DNA of 64,000 nt from Rhizopus arrhizus (GCA_024220505.1 JAKZZE010000001.1:124001-188000), one strand, 5' to 3'; numbered from the stretch's first letter, positions 21,017 to 32,495 are shown. A program made the numbers and translations. The notes: generated by a model from the letters alone, not told the origin.

Positions 21017-23040
21017 ATGTCAACGTTACACGGAGGTTCAACCAATCATAATTCACCACCGCACTCCCTTGGAGAAGCAACACAACAACCACATGGACGA
21101 CATGTACATGAGACAACGAATGCACGATCTTCTGCAGAGTTGTGGAAAACATTTACTGGCTATTCTCGAGCAGTTAGAGGACAAAATGTCACAGTCTTTG
21201 AAGATCCTGCCGCGAAAGCAGCTGCTAAACAAAAGCGACAAGCCGAGATCTGGGTACAATCCACGGAAATTAACAGTGCTGTTTTCGATGTTAAACAGTT
21301 GCCTATTGTTCCTGCAACGTTTTATAGAGCTCTTGCTGATCAGTATCCTGCTGCCATTGGGGCAGTTCCAGTTCGCCAAGGTACAACCAATGGAGTGGTA
21401 ATAGCATTTGATTCAGCAGACGACCGCACCAAAGCCTGCACCGTAGGAGTACAAGTTGGAGCATTCACGGTCATAGGTACTCCTACCTTGTCCCCTGAGA
21501 GCTCCGTTTACCGAGTATCGTTAGAGAAACTGCCTTTGCTTCGCCAAGATGATTTGACGCCACTTCTTCGAACGGCATTGAGTCAATATGGCCGAGTGCT
21601 TCACGTTGTGCTCTACCGTGACCCTCAGACGAACCTCTTCTTTGGCAAAGGATATGCATTGATCGACACAGCTGCAGATGAACAGACTTTCTTCAAACCT
21701 TTAACTCATGAAATCGCTTTAGACCGTTACCGACTAGTGTACGCCACGTGGAGGGGTATGGAAAAGCATTGTTTTTACTGTCACAAGCCTGGACATAATC
21801 GATCTACATGTCCTCGCCTCACGAAGCAACGTACCAAAACCTGTTACAACTGTGATAGTGCGTGTTAAGGATACATAAGATTATAGTCACTTTATTTTAG
21901 TAAAAGGAATCAAATATGATCCTGAATAATATGTTGGCATAACTTGGAATCATTTATAACGTTATTCCCAACACAGATCAATAAAATACTTTGATTAGAT
22001 TTTTATATTAAGCTTTATTCATATTAACTTCACATAGTCAAATAAGATGACATGGTTGTAATATAGTTTAGTGATAGTATGAGCATGTTGAATAAGGAAT
22101 GACGATTACTTACCGGATCATCATTAGTCATGAAAACATTTATCCTGACTGAGATATTATTGTTAGCAATGATATCCAATCACGGAACTAAAAGTCTTTA
22201 TATTCATCCGTACCGTCTCCTTAAATAGTTATATCTGAAACCATCCCAATAGCATAATTGACAATACAAGCTAGGAACAGGCTAAACTAATAATTAGAAA
22301 TAGTAATCATCTATTCTGTCAAATTGATTATAAATCTGTCCTAATTCTTTATCCGTATCATGTCTATAAATACTCTCACTTTTTACATGTAGAATTTATT
22401 TTTTTATCTAATCATAGTTATCTTAACTTAATAAAGAGATACCAAGTTCTAACAGTATTTCTTTATCTTTGATTGCTATATTATATTTACTTAAAACTCC
22501 CCTTTCCTAAACAGTGCGGACCACCTCATCCGAGACTGTCCACGACGTTCTACAGCATCTTCAGGTGAAAAACGTCCCCGATACGATGATGTCGTTCGAT
22601 CGAACCCCAATGATGCGTCTGACTCTCCTGTTGCCAGTACTTCTGCTTCCTCCCCTGTTGAGCGGGAAGCCACCTCTCTTAGTCCTGCACCTCAGCAAAC
22701 TAACACCGACCAGTCCATGATCTCAACTCGCTCTGCATCTACGACCACCCCTACGACTACGGACAATAACGCTCCTAGTCAGAATACCAATACAGAGACT
22801 TCTTCTGATGAAGATGCTTCCGACTCCACCTACCATCCGGACGATGAGGATTTTGATGAATCAAGCGATGGTACGGTTGCGGATGACATGTCTATAGCCA
22901 GTGATGAAGTACGCGATATTCGAACCGAAGTCCAACAAACTCAAGATGGTGAATCCAGGACCACTCCGAGTATATCACCGACACAGCCAGATGGTAGTAC
23001 GGACGTCCCGCCTACGTCCAACCCTGCAACTCGTTTATGA
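21017..23040 (+). pseudogene. LINE1 ORF1 (zinc-knuckle protein) split by solo LTR-F
   Basis: 21017-21862 plus 22519-23040 form one frame of about 455 residues once the LTR and one TSD copy are removed. The middle carries CFYCHKPGHNRSTC followed by TCYNCDSA, whose second knuckle is completed after the LTR by DHLIRDC. Together these are two CCHC-type motifs typical of LINE ORF1 proteins, which bind the element RNA. An RRM-like region probably precedes them (EKLPLLRQDDLTPLL...GKGYALIDT). The C-terminal third is Ser/Thr/Asp/Glu-rich and looks disordered. The stop TGA overlaps the ORF2 ATG as ATGA (23037-23040). Confidence 0.85.
21863..22513 (+). repeat. Solo LTR, family F (651 bp)
   Basis: TGTTAAGGATAC...TTTCCTAAACA with perfect TSD GTGCG (21858-21862 and 22514-22518). 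A TATA-like CTATAAATAC and AATAAAG occur in plus orientation. It splits the second zinc knuckle of LINE1 ORF1. Confidence 0.93.
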
Positions 23041-25219
23041 GAGAAACATCACGCGTCTCTCTTGCCTCACTTAACTGTCGAGGCCTCAAAAAAATGTTCA
23101 CTCCAGCCGGTCGTTCCTTTGCACACACTCTACGTTCCTTAAATTATGATATCCTCGCTCTTCAAGAGACTCATGCCTCCACGTCGCAGCTCCAGTCCAG
23201 GTTCTCTCAATGCCTTCAGGCACCCAGCAGTACTTGGACTCAACACTGTGGACTTGTATCCTTCAACCCAGCATTCTCTTTTGAACCCCTATGGTCTTCC
23301 CTCGATGGCCGAGTGCTTGTCACCAAAGTTACTCACCAATCAGGGCTATATGAACCTTTACGTATTTATGTTATTTATGCACCAGCCACTAGACGAGAGC
23401 GCCACTCCTTTTTCAATGATCTCAACTCCCTCCTTCATTATGATCAAACGCCATCAACTCGTTGCATCTTTCTCGGGGATTTTAACCATAACATCCATCA
23501 TCCTCCCTCCAGTCCTTCCATGCAACCTTGGATCAGTTGGGTGCAGTCTCATCTTCATGACTCTATTCACGCGGATGATTCTTGCGGCCGACTGCCGACT
23601 TTTCGCAACATTTCCACCATCGATTTTATTTTGCTGACAGCAGACTTGGAACACCTTGTCACTCAACCTCGTCTGACATACGTCAACCGTTGCGACCATT
23701 CTGCAGTTTCAATTTCTCTAACTTTGGGACCGATCCGAGTAGGACCAGGTCTCTGGCGCTGCAACCCTTACTTGGCCGACGACAAACGCTTTCGCAGAGA
23801 ACTCAAAGCTTTTTGTGATAATGCTGCATCACATTTACCTGCGGTGGATATACCTAACCAATGGGATTATTTTAAATCAGTACTAAAAAGTTTTATACAG
23901 TCTTTCTCCAATAAGCAACAGGCTCAACGTCGCCGTTCCCAAAAGGCTCTACAACGTCGACGTAACATCCTCCTGCGGCAAGATCCTCGGTCTGATGCCT
24001 TAACATCTTTATCTGAAGTCGAATCTCAACTAGATCATCACTATGAACAATCCTCCAACATTCTGACTCTCCGTTCAGGTATTCGCTGGAGAGAGCTTGG
24101 TGAGAGATCGAACGCATACTTTTATCGATGTCTACGTACGAGACAACAGCAACAAGCCATCACAAGCCTAAAAACGTCCGACGGCCAGACAGTGCATGAT
24201 CCAGCAGATCTTACCTCTTGTGCACAACAATTCTATGCAGATTTGTACTCACCGGACCCAATTAGTCATGATGATGTGGAAGCTCTCCTGGCAAATGTCC
24301 CCGAATCAGCTAGAATGCCTGAAACATCGCGTGAATCATTGCTTGCACCATGGACAGAAGATGATATCCATCGATGTTTGAACCAAACTTCCAAACAGAG
24401 TAGTCCAGGTGTCGATGGCATCCCCTATGTCATTCTCAGATTACTATTCAAGCATCCGTTCTGCCGCCAACGTTTTATGAAGGTGCTCCACACGGCGTTG
24501 GTAGACCAGCAATACCCCAACACTTGGCAACGTTCAATAGTAGTTCTTCTTCCTAAAAAAGATGACCGAAGCGATCTCAAGAATTGGCGACCGATTTCTC
24601 TGATCTGTGCTGATGCGAAAGTCTTCACTCGGTTGTTAGCGACACGCATTAATGCTTATCTACCTGGATTAATTGATCGACATCAGACGGGATTCATGGC
24701 GGGAAGATTTATCGCTGACAATGGGTTGAGTGCTCGATTAGTGATGGACTTCGCACAACGCTTTAAACTTCCTGGAGTTGGTCTCCTTCTTGATCAAGAA
24801 AAGCTTATGACCGGATCCATCCTGGCTATCTTGCAGCCTGTCTTGATCGTTTTGGCTTCCCAGAGGAGTTGATCTCTTGTATCTCTTCCCTCTTTTTCAA
24901 TACGTCTCTCTGCATCAACGTCAACGGCTTTACGTCCGTTCCTTTTCCTCAAGGACGCGGTCTTCGACAGGGTGATCCTCTCTCCCCTTTGCTTTTCAAT
25001 TTGGCGTTGGAGCCTCTACTACGCTCTATTTGGTCTTCTCCACATTTGGCTGGTTTCCGATTTCATCAAACCGCCACACCTGGTCTGCCTGTCCCCGTTG
25101 GGGCTCCTCCATTGTTGAAATACTTGGCGTATGCTGACGATATCATGATTCTCATGTCCCATCAATCTGAACTGTCGGCCTTGCTCGACATTGTTTCTCA
25201 ATACGAACGTGCTTCTAAT
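23037..25219 (+). pseudogene. LINE1 ORF2, part 1: endonuclease and reverse transcriptase
   Basis: The N-terminus is an APE-like endonuclease (SLASLNCRGL, LQETHAS, LGDFNHN, STIDFIL, CDHSAVS), which nicks target DNA. The RT follows: WRPISLICADAKVFTRLLATR, GLRQGDPLSPLLFNLALEPLL and catalytic YADDIMIL. The frame breaks near 24803: GATCAAGAAAAGCTTATGAC lacks one base relative to the expected QEKAYD motif, which carries the first catalytic Asp region. The second half therefore lies in the next frame (from 24869). At 25219 the protein is interrupted by element D in ...QYERASN; it resumes at 46142. Overlap ATGA with ORF1 suggests translation by termination-reinitiation in the intact ancestor. Confidence 0.92.
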
Positions 25220-25634
25220 TGATTTATCCAAGAATAGAAAGGAACAAGAGAGGACGAGACTCGATTAAGAGATTGTTTTATTTAGTAAGAAAATGATACT
25301 CTATTTATACTTTTCATACACGGATAATATTTCATGTCATGGATTAATAATTAATGAGTATGATATAACTGATGACAAATAGATAATGGTTACGTGTTCC
25401 TCCATTGTTATCTTTGTCATCATAAGCATTTATCCATAGAATACTCGTATATGATTGACTGCGATTGACTGTGATTTAGTTCCTGGATTTAATATAATTT
25501 AACCGTGCAATTACGCAGCATCTTATCCTTAATGAAGATTATCCGAATTAACCTGTAGCCTATCTATTGGATATATTTTACATGTAGCTTATTAATACTG
25601 TTTTCATATCGAGTTATGAATGATGGATACATCA
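25220..25634 (-). repeat. 3' LTR of element D
   Basis: Ends TGATTTATCC and GATACATCA. The adjacent internal sequence on the minus strand is GGAAGGGGGCAA, a polypurine tract. Confidence 0.95.
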
Positions 25635-25737
25635 TTGCCCCCTTCCAGGTTGGAACAACCGATGAGCATCATGAATAACGAAGAGTACAGAGATCATATC
25701 CAATATGACTTCGTAGGCTGTTTATATTAAAGACGTA

Positions 25738-25768
25738 CAGTAGCGGACAAAACTGGTGCACAAAACTT
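25738..25768 (+). repeat. Left TIR of Tc1 element 3
   Basis: CAGTAGCGGACAAAACTGG followed by TGCACAAAACTT; perfect complement at 39591-39621. Confidence 0.93.
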
Positions 25769-25926
25769 AAAATTAGCATTGTATCCCCGCCATATGTCTG
25801 CGACTTTTGTGGTATATACCATCTGAAAGACAGTCCAAAATATACATTATGTTATGTAAACCGGAACTGTACCGGACATTCGCCAGGCATAAGGTCATTT
25901 TTAGTGATTTTTTGCATATTTCAATT

Positions 25927-26346
25927 TGTCGTATCCCAACATACTTTAAACATGATTCATATTCAATTTATAAGAAATCAGAGTAGTGAATGCTTTACAA
26001 AGATTTATTACAGTCTTTTCTCTATTATTCGGTCATAACTAATTCCACTCCTTTAACTCAATATAAGTTGTTTTAATATAGCTCCTGATGCAATGAGACA
26101 TAAATGAAAAATAGATCTACTTAAATAATTATAAACAGTCCACTTGCATAACCAGGAACAGGTCTTCATACTAAAATTTATTCATGCTAGATCTACAGCT
26201 ATAATTAATTAAAGTATCTTGAAAAGGATTTAATTGAATCTTCATGAAAAGGATATAAATACCAGATACAATAATATTAAATAAAAATATAACTTTTTAA
26301 GTCTCGTTGAATTTTATAGTCTTTTTTATTCTTACGAGATAACACA
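25927..26346 (+). repeat. 5' LTR of element B
   Basis: TGTCGTATCCCAAC...GAGATAACACA; TATA box GATATAAATACC about 50 nt before TCTCGTTGAA. Confidence 0.95.
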
Positions 26347-26360
26347 TTTTTTTCAACGAA
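26304..26360 (+). promoter_or_regulatory. Putative self-priming pair and PBS of element B
   Basis: TTCAACGA (26352-26359), after a T-run that follows the LTR, is the reverse complement of TCGTTGAA (26304-26311), just after AAGTC in the LTR. Same layout as elements A, C and D. Confidence 0.55.
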
Positions 26361-26391
26361 TTCTAAGTTTATTTGCTCTATCCTATCAAAG

Positions 26392-28032
26392 ATGGCCATT
26401 CAAAACAACTTACCTATGGAAATTACCACAATCAACAATGCTCAAGACATTAGCCCTATGGTTCCTGTTGATGCCCACTCTACATCTAGTCAAGAAGCAA
26501 CTGAACCAGTTTTGCCTTACCAGAACGATGCTGACATGATGGAGACAGCTGATGAAAATCCCCTGGTTACTAGTAACATTGATTCCTTGACCATACTTCG
26601 TCAACAATTGCAAGAAGTATCTCAAAGGTTTGCTAGAGGTGTATCGAACCACTTGCCCATGGATCAACTAGAAAGCCTTCGCAATGAAGCATCACATATT
26701 GCAAACTGTATCAAGTATCTTTTGGAAGTCCAAACATACTGCGACCCTCCTAAGGTTGAAGCAACTCAGCAATATATTAACCAATCGTCAAGTCGGTTTG
26801 ATCATTTCATCCCCAATGACCTTCCTACATGGCAATGGGTTGGAAATGTGTGGAGAACGGACGTAGAGGTCCATGACTCTGTAGAAGACCTTCTGGATAC
26901 ATTCGCCCTGATTGTAAGTTCTAATGGACTTGCAATTGATCAACATTGGATGCGCTTAGTTCCAATCAAAATGAATAGAGACCAAAGATCCTGGTTTAAT
27001 GAAATACTAAAAGGTCGAAGCTTGAACTGGGATGAGGCGAGGTCTATCATCGTCAACACGTATGCTACACAAGATGTCGCTCAAACACTGAATAACATTG
27101 ATCAACTACTGACCATCAAGATGGAACAAAACGAGTCAATTGAGGCTTTCACTGACCGATTCCAAAGAATCAGACGTGCAGCAAAATGGCAAGATGACAT
27201 TAGAACTGCAGCTCTATTCAAACGTGCTTTACCTATCGCCTTATACAAGGAAGTGTCCCGCTCCTTGCTAAATTTACCTTTGAACATGCAAGACTCTGTT
27301 TGCAAGGTGTCCGCCAAGGCCCGTACAGTCATCTCGTCAAATATTTGCAATGATGAAGCCATGGCTGCTGGTGTTACAAAGCGTAATGTCATAAATCAAT
27401 CGCCCGCATCTCCAATTTCGTTTGTGAGTGGTGCTGAAAAGTCAATGCACAACCCAAAAAATGCTAGTGGTCCAAGCAAACAAGGCCAAACTCAATTCAA
27501 ACCTAGATCCAAATGTCTTGTTCATGGTAATGGCAACCATACCACTGAACAATGTAAAGTTCTCAAAAGGATCGCCACTGCCAATACTGCCACTACTGCC
27601 ACTACCGCCATCAAGGTCACTCCACCAACAATTACAAAGAAAAATTGTTACAAATGTTCTGCAAACGTACCATGGAGTCCTGACCACGCCACTACCTGCA
27701 GCAGAGATAAAGTCAAGAGGTTCAACAGCCCTACTAAAGCTTTCCGTTCTGCTCGTTTCTCTGGTCATCACAATAGAAGTAAACATTCACCTGCCGCTGT
27801 CAACTTGAATGATCAAGAGCACAGCCACGGCAGTATGGACATAGGTATTAGTAGCCTGCCTACAAACTATGACTGTAAGAAAAAAACTAGCAAACAGAAT
27901 GAAGTGAAAACTAACCATTCTTTGTATGTACCTATCACTATAGAAAACATCGACACCTTTGCCCTTGTGGACTCTGGTGCTTCTTTTAGCTCGATAGATA
28001 TTACATTTGCTAATAAAATAACATTAATATAA
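26392..28032 (+). CDS. Gag and start of protease (element B)
   Basis: 546 codons from the ATG at 26392. The first 110 residues are acidic and predicted helical; a capsid-like domain follows (WFNEILKGRSLNWDEARSIIV, QNESIEAFTDRFQRIRRAA). Two Cys/His clusters come next (CLVHGNGNHTTEQC and CYKCSANVPWSPDHATTC), the second being an extended zinc knuckle. The frame ends just after the protease active site ALVDSGASF with ANKITLI and a stop. The remaining protease is in the -1 frame, which opens at 28017 directly after a TAA, so the two frames overlap by only 16 bases around TAATAAAATAAC. This is either a programmed -1 shift or a lost A in a homopolymer. DSGA replaces the commoner DTGA. Confidence 0.92.
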   Translation: MAIQNNLPMEITTINNAQDISPMVPVDAHSTSSQEATEPVLPYQNDADMMETADENPLVTSNIDSLTILRQQLQEVSQRFARGVSNHLPMDQLESLRNEASHIANCIKYLLEVQTYCDPPKVEATQQYINQSSSRFDHFIPNDLPTWQWVGNVWRTDVEVHDSVEDLLDTFALIVSSNGLAIDQHWMRLVPIKMNRDQRSWFNEILKGRSLNWDEARSIIVNTYATQDVAQTLNNIDQLLTIKMEQNESIEAFTDRFQRIRRAAKWQDDIRTAALFKRALPIALYKEVSRSLLNLPLNMQDSVCKVSAKARTVISSNICNDEAMAAGVTKRNVINQSPASPISFVSGAEKSMHNPKNASGPSKQGQTQFKPRSKCLVHGNGNHTTEQCKVLKRIATANTATTATTAIKVTPPTITKKNCYKCSANVPWSPDHATTCSRDKVKRFNSPTKAFRSARFSGHHNRSKHSPAAVNLNDQEHSHGSMDIGISSLPTNYDCKKKTSKQNEVKTNHSLYVPITIENIDTFALVDSGASFSSIDITFANKITLI

Positions 28033-31000
28033 ACAATAACGTTTCTGGTTCTATTATTTTTGCTACAAACGATAATAAGAGTAAACGTCTCGGTACAACT
28101 TCTAAAGCTTTAAGCTTAATTTATGGTGATAACGATGATGCTCTCATCCACACATCACATATTTTCGAAGTTCTTCCACTTTCCTTTGATACAGATGCTG
28201 TCATTGGTTTAGATTTGATGCCTAAATTAAATATTTTAATAACAAATTTAGCTGTAAAACATCCAAACAAAAAACCTGCTGTGAAAGAAGAAATCGATGA
28301 TACTCCTGAACCAAATAATGCCCCTTATGGTACTAATGATCAACAAATTAATTTTATGGCCGCAGTCAAATCTGATCTCGATCAAAATGCACAGATACCA
28401 AAGAATAGTTTTTGCACAGTACCTGAATCAATTATTCATCTTGATACAGAAAAGAACAAAACAGCCTATCGATCACCTTACCGTATTCCACTCAAACTGA
28501 TGCCAGTAATGCGAGAATGTGTTGATACATGGTTAAAAGATGAAGTGATTGAACATGCTCCACCGAGTTCAGAATGGAATTCTCCTCTCACTTTGGCACC
28601 CAAAAAGGATTTACAAGGGAATCTCACAGGTTATAGACCATGCCTAGATCCTCGTCTGTTGAATTCTATTTTGATATCTAATGATAAACAACCTATACCT
28701 AAAATTGATGAAATTTTTGATCAACTTCAAGGTTCAACTATTTTCACTACTCTAGACTTACAACAAGCTTTTCATCGATTCCAAATTTACAAACCTGATC
28801 GTGTCAAAACAACCTTCACTTTTCAAGGTCAACAATACATGTTCAAAGGTTGCCCATTTGGTCTCAAGCATATTGCTTCACGTTATCAAAGAGTCATTAA
28901 TTCTATCCTAGCTGATGTTCCTTATGCTCTTGCATTTGTGGATGATATTATCATTTTTTCTAAATCTTATGAAGAACATATTATTCATGTACAAAATGTC
29001 ATCAAGAAGCTCACCAATGTTAACTTAATCCTGAATGTTGACAAATGTCACTTTGCTCAAACATCTGTTTACTTACTTGGTTTTTGTGTTGATGCCAAAG
29101 GATCTCGACTCGATCCACGCAAGGTTACAAACGCACTGTCTTGGGAAAAGCCATCCACAGGGAAAGATATTCAACGCTTCTTAGGGTTGGTAAACTACTT
29201 TAGGAAATACTTGCCCAACTTATCCGAAATTACAGCTCCATTGGATAAATTGCGTTTTGAAGGCAAACTCACCAGCAAGGTTTGGGGTCAAGAACAAGAC
29301 GACGCATTCACAAAAATTAAACAACTACTTGCTTCTGCTCCAGTCTTATATCATCCTGATCTTAATGAACCATTCTACGTTGCAACGGATGCCAGCAATT
29401 ATTCCATCGGTGCTGTTCTCTACCAGATCATTGATAAGCAAATCTGCCATCTTGGTTTCATGGCTCGTGCTTTGTCTACATCTGAAAAGAACTACTCAAC
29501 TACTAAACGAGAACTACTTGCTATTGTTTTCGCTCTCAAGAAGTTTCATCCATTTTTATGGGGTAATCCTTTCACTCTTTACACTGATCACAAGGCCCTT
29601 ACTTACATCCACACTCAACCTGTCGCCAATTCTATGATGATACAATGGTTAGACACAATATTGGATTACGACTTCAAAATAATTCACAGACCTGGTATTC
29701 AAAACGTACTACCAGACATGTTATCGCGTCTTTTCGAAACCGAAAGAACACTGGTGGGGGATAAAAACCAACATCGAACCTGGATCACACCTCACATAGT
29801 TAATTCCAAAAACACAAATATGACTACTCGTATGATGATGCCTGATGATCTTGTAACCCCAGCACCAGAAGAACGGCAAGAATTACTACTCAAGACCCAT
29901 CTTGAAGGGCACAGAGGCTCACAAGCAATGGTTACCACTCTACACAGTGAAGGAATCCATTGGACGAACTTAAAGCAAGATGCATTAGATTGTGTCAACA
30001 GCTGCCCTGATTGTCAAAAGCTTAATATTGCCAAACATGGATATCATCCATTATCGTCAATCTATGCTGATGCACCCTGGGATCATATTTGTATCGATAC
30101 TGCCGGACCTATGACTACATCAATTCAAGGAAACAATTATATTCTAGTTGTAGTAGACGTATTCACAAGATTTTGCGTACTCAAAGCAATGCCTGATAAA
30201 TCTTCACATACTATCGCACTCGCATTAAGAAGCATACTATCACTCTTCGGTCGTCCAAAAATTATCCAAAGCGATAATGGAACAGAATATGTCAATGAAA
30301 TCATCCGTAAATTCACTGAAGTTTCTGGTATCGATCATCGTCTTATAACAGTATATCACCCTCGAAGCAATGGTATTGCAGAACGTTGGGTTGGAAAGAC
30401 AAAGAATATAATATATAAAAGACTTCAAGGAAAGAATGATGACTGGGACTTATACCTTGACAGTACCCAAGAAGCTCTAAACAACACACCAACTGCCTTA
30501 CACGACACAAGACCATTTTCACTGATGTTTGCTAGACGTCCAAATCAATTCAAGGACTATAGTGACGTGTCAATTCCTACAAACTACAATGAAACAAGAA
30601 AACAGTTTAATGGACACATTACGAAATTTAATAACACTGTTTTACCAGCTATTCGCGAGAAAATCAAAACTTCTCAAACTGCTGCCGAAAACAAGTTTAA
30701 CAAATCTCATCGAATTATCAAGGAAATTCCATCTGGTAGTCAAGTCATGATCAAGAATATAAACCGAACTACAAAAACAGATCCACTCTACATTGGAAAT
30801 TATACAATTGTCAGAAAGAACCAAGGAGGAAGCTACATCCTAGTTGATGGTACTGGCGCACTTTTACCTCGAAATATTCCACCTTCACATATCAAAGTAA
30901 TATCAGAAGAACAATCTGAGGTATATGATGTCGAAGCCGTAATTGACCACAAAGGCACTCCCGGTAACTGGTTATACTTGGTACGTTGGAAAGGCTATGA

Positions 31001-31166
31001 TGCGAAAGATGATACTTGGGAACCTGAAAAACACTTTCACGACAACAGACCAATACTAAAATACTGGAATCGTCGAAATGGACAACGTAATGTTGAACCT
31101 AATTCAAGTGAAAAAAGACCAAGAAAAAACCACGACAATTCAAGCCGTAAAAGAGCAAGAAATTAA
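28017..31166 (+). CDS. Pol polyprotein with chromodomain (element B)
   Basis: The pol frame is open from 28017; the first ATG in it is 28215, but the part before it already encodes the C-terminal protease (AVIGLDLMPKLNI). Then RT (YMFKGCPFGLKHIASRYQRV, catalytic FVDDIIIF), RNase H (YVATDASNYSIGAVLYQ, TKRELLAIVFAL, YTDHKALTYIHT), integrase with zinc motif (CVNSCPDCQKLN), DDE core (CIDTAGP, IQSDNGTEYVNE, GIAERWVGK) and a chromodomain near the end (YLVRWKGYDAKDDTWEP). No stop or missing catalytic residue was seen. Expression as Gag-Pol would require a -1 frameshift; otherwise this copy is newly dead. Confidence 0.94.
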   Translation, partial: NNININNNVSGSIIFATNDNKSKRLGTTSKALSLIYGDNDDALIHTSHIFEVLPLSFDTDAVIGLDLMPKLNILITNLAVKHPNKKPAVKEEIDDTPEPNNAPYGTNDQQINFMAAVKSDLDQNAQIPKNSFCTVPESIIHLDTEKNKTAYRSPYRIPLKLMPVMRECVDTWLKDEVIEHAPPSSEWNSPLTLAPKKDLQGNLTGYRPCLDPRLLNSILISNDKQPIPKIDEIFDQLQGSTIFTTLDLQQAFHRFQIYKPDRVKTTFTFQGQQYMFKGCPFGLKHIASRYQRVINSILADVPYALAFVDDIIIFSKSYEEHIIHVQNVIKKLTNVNLILNVDKCHFAQTSVYLLGFCVDAKGSRLDPRKVTNALSWEKPSTGKDIQRFLGLVNYFRKYLPNLSEITAPLDKLRFEGKLTSKVWGQEQDDAFTKIKQLLASAPVLYHPDLNEPFYVATDASNYSIGAVLYQIIDKQICHLGFMARALSTSEKNYSTTKRELLAIVFALKKFHPFLWGNPFTLYTDHKALTYIHTQPVANSMMIQWLDTILDYDFKIIHRPGIQNVLPDMLSRLFETERTLVGDKNQHRTWITPHIVNSKNTNMTTRMMMPDDLVTPAPEERQELLLKTHLEGHRGSQAMVTTLHSEGIHWTNLKQDALDCVNSCPDCQKLNIAKHGYHPLSSIYADAPWDHICIDTAGPMTTSIQGNNYILVVVDVFTRFCVLKAMPDKSSHTIALALRSILSLFGRPKIIQSDNGTEYVNEIIRKFTEVSGIDHRLITVYHPRSNGIAERWVGKTKNIIYKRLQGKNDDWDLYLDSTQEALNNTPTALHDTRPFSLMFARRPNQFKDYSDVSIPTNYNETRKQFNGHITKFNNTVLPAIREKIKTSQTAAENKFNKSHRIIKEIPSGSQVMIKNINRTTKTDPLYIGNYTIVRKNQGGSYILVDGTGALLPRNIPPSHIKVISEEQSEVYDVEAVIDHKGTPGNWLYLVRWKGYDAKDDTWEPEKHFHDNRPILKYWNRRNGQRNVEPNSSEKRPRKNHDNSSRKRARN

Positions 31167-31477
31167 CCGTGACTGCAATTCATCTTAAAACGTATTATCT
31201 CAACGCCTTACGCTACCTTTCAATAATTTAAAAACTTCCAATAATCCAATTTACAATGTCAATCCACATTCTATTCACAGTTCATTCACAAGTAGAATCG
31301 TCAACATAAAAAAAATCTTTCACATGTTGCTACCTACACATTCTTATAACATGCACTTACGAATTACATATTGCTTTGCTCAATATTACACAACAGAGAA
31401 CTTCACTTACACTCGTCTTCACAATTGAACACTCATGAATATAAATCCAGAAGTAGTTATGACCTGGAAGGGGGCAA

Positions 31478-31897
31478 TGTCGTATCCCAACATACTTTAA
31501 ACATGATTCATATTCAATTTATAAGAAATCAGAGTAGTGAATGCTTTACAAAGATTTATTACAGTCTTTTCTCTATTATTCGGTCATAACTAATTCCACT
31601 CCTTTAACTCAATACAAGTTGTTTTAATATAGCTCCTGATGCAATGAGACATAAATGAAAAATAGATCTACTTAAATAATTATAAACAGTCCACTTGCAT
31701 AACCAGGAACAGGTCTTCATACTAAAATTTATTCATGCTAGATCTACAGCTATAATTAATTAAAGTATCTTGAAAAGGATTTAATTGAATCTTCATGAAA
31801 AGGATATAAATACCAGATACAATAATATTAAATAAAAATATAACTTTTTAAGTCTCGTTGAATTTTATAGTCTTTTTTATTCTTACGAGATAACACA
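31478..31897 (+). repeat. 3' LTR of element B
   Basis: 420 bp, one difference from the 5' LTR; followed by the TSD CAATT. The 310 bases between the pol stop (31166) and this LTR hold only the purine tract. Confidence 0.95.
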
Positions 31898-32053
31898 CAA
31901 TTTTCGCCAAAAATGTAGTGCTTGTCTAGCCTTCTTTCAATTTTCCCCAAATCTCTCCCGTTTGCTTTCAGATTTCACAGCAGATTAGTAAATTCTAGTA
32001 GCTCATAAAAAATATATAAAACTGTACTTATTTTATATTTCCCATTGAGCCCC

Positions 32054-32389
32054 TGAGATATTTGCAGATAATAAAGTGAGAAAAAAGAAAGGAAAATAGT
32101 ACTTGAAAACTAGTGAATGAGTCTCTATGTAACCTCTTCATTAGATTTCAAGACGAGAGCGAGAACCCATTTAATCAAACTACGCCTTTATATAGGAAAT
32201 GAAATTATTCAGGGACCGAAGTGAGTTCAAGGTCAATTTTAGTATTGAGCTTGAACAATATAAACATTATATATGAGCTTTTAAGGAATATGTAATAAGT
32301 AATATTATGTATTCAGTACTTGTTATTTCTTATATAAGATCTGAGTAATCTCATACGAATAATAAGTATTTAATGAGGTAAATACGACA
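32054..32389 (-). repeat. 3' LTR of element C
   Basis: Minus strand TGTCGTATTTACC...AATATCTCA. Purine tract GGTCGGGGGCTA precedes it in element sense. Confidence 0.95.
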
Positions 32390-32450
32390 TAGCCCCCGAC
32401 CAGTATGAGATTACTTTGAAGAAAATCTTGTGACTATTTTTAATATATAT

Positions 32451-32452
<2 letters not shown>

Positions 32453-32493
<41 letters not shown>
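32453..32493 (-). repeat. Internal homopolymer (A-run in element sense), element C
   Basis: About 41 uninterrupted T on the plus strand, 12 bases past the pol stop codon in element sense. Length may be unreliable in an assembly. Confidence 0.85.

Positions 32494-32495
<2 letters not shown>

Larger units (their letters stand above)
25927..31897 (+). mobile_element. Ty3/Gypsy chromovirus, element B (5,971 bp)
   Basis: LTRs of 420 bp (25927-26346, 31478-31897) that differ at one position (CAATATAAG versus CAATACAAG), perfect TSD CAATT (25922-25926, 31898-31902), a T-run plus self-complementary PBS and a purine tract GGAAGGGGGCAA before the 3' LTR. Gag and pol lie in different frames. Confidence 0.96.

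Noticed and set aside
23146..23637. A 163-codon frame inside LINE1 ORF2
   Set aside because: Out of frame with the endonuclease, no motif; a shadow.
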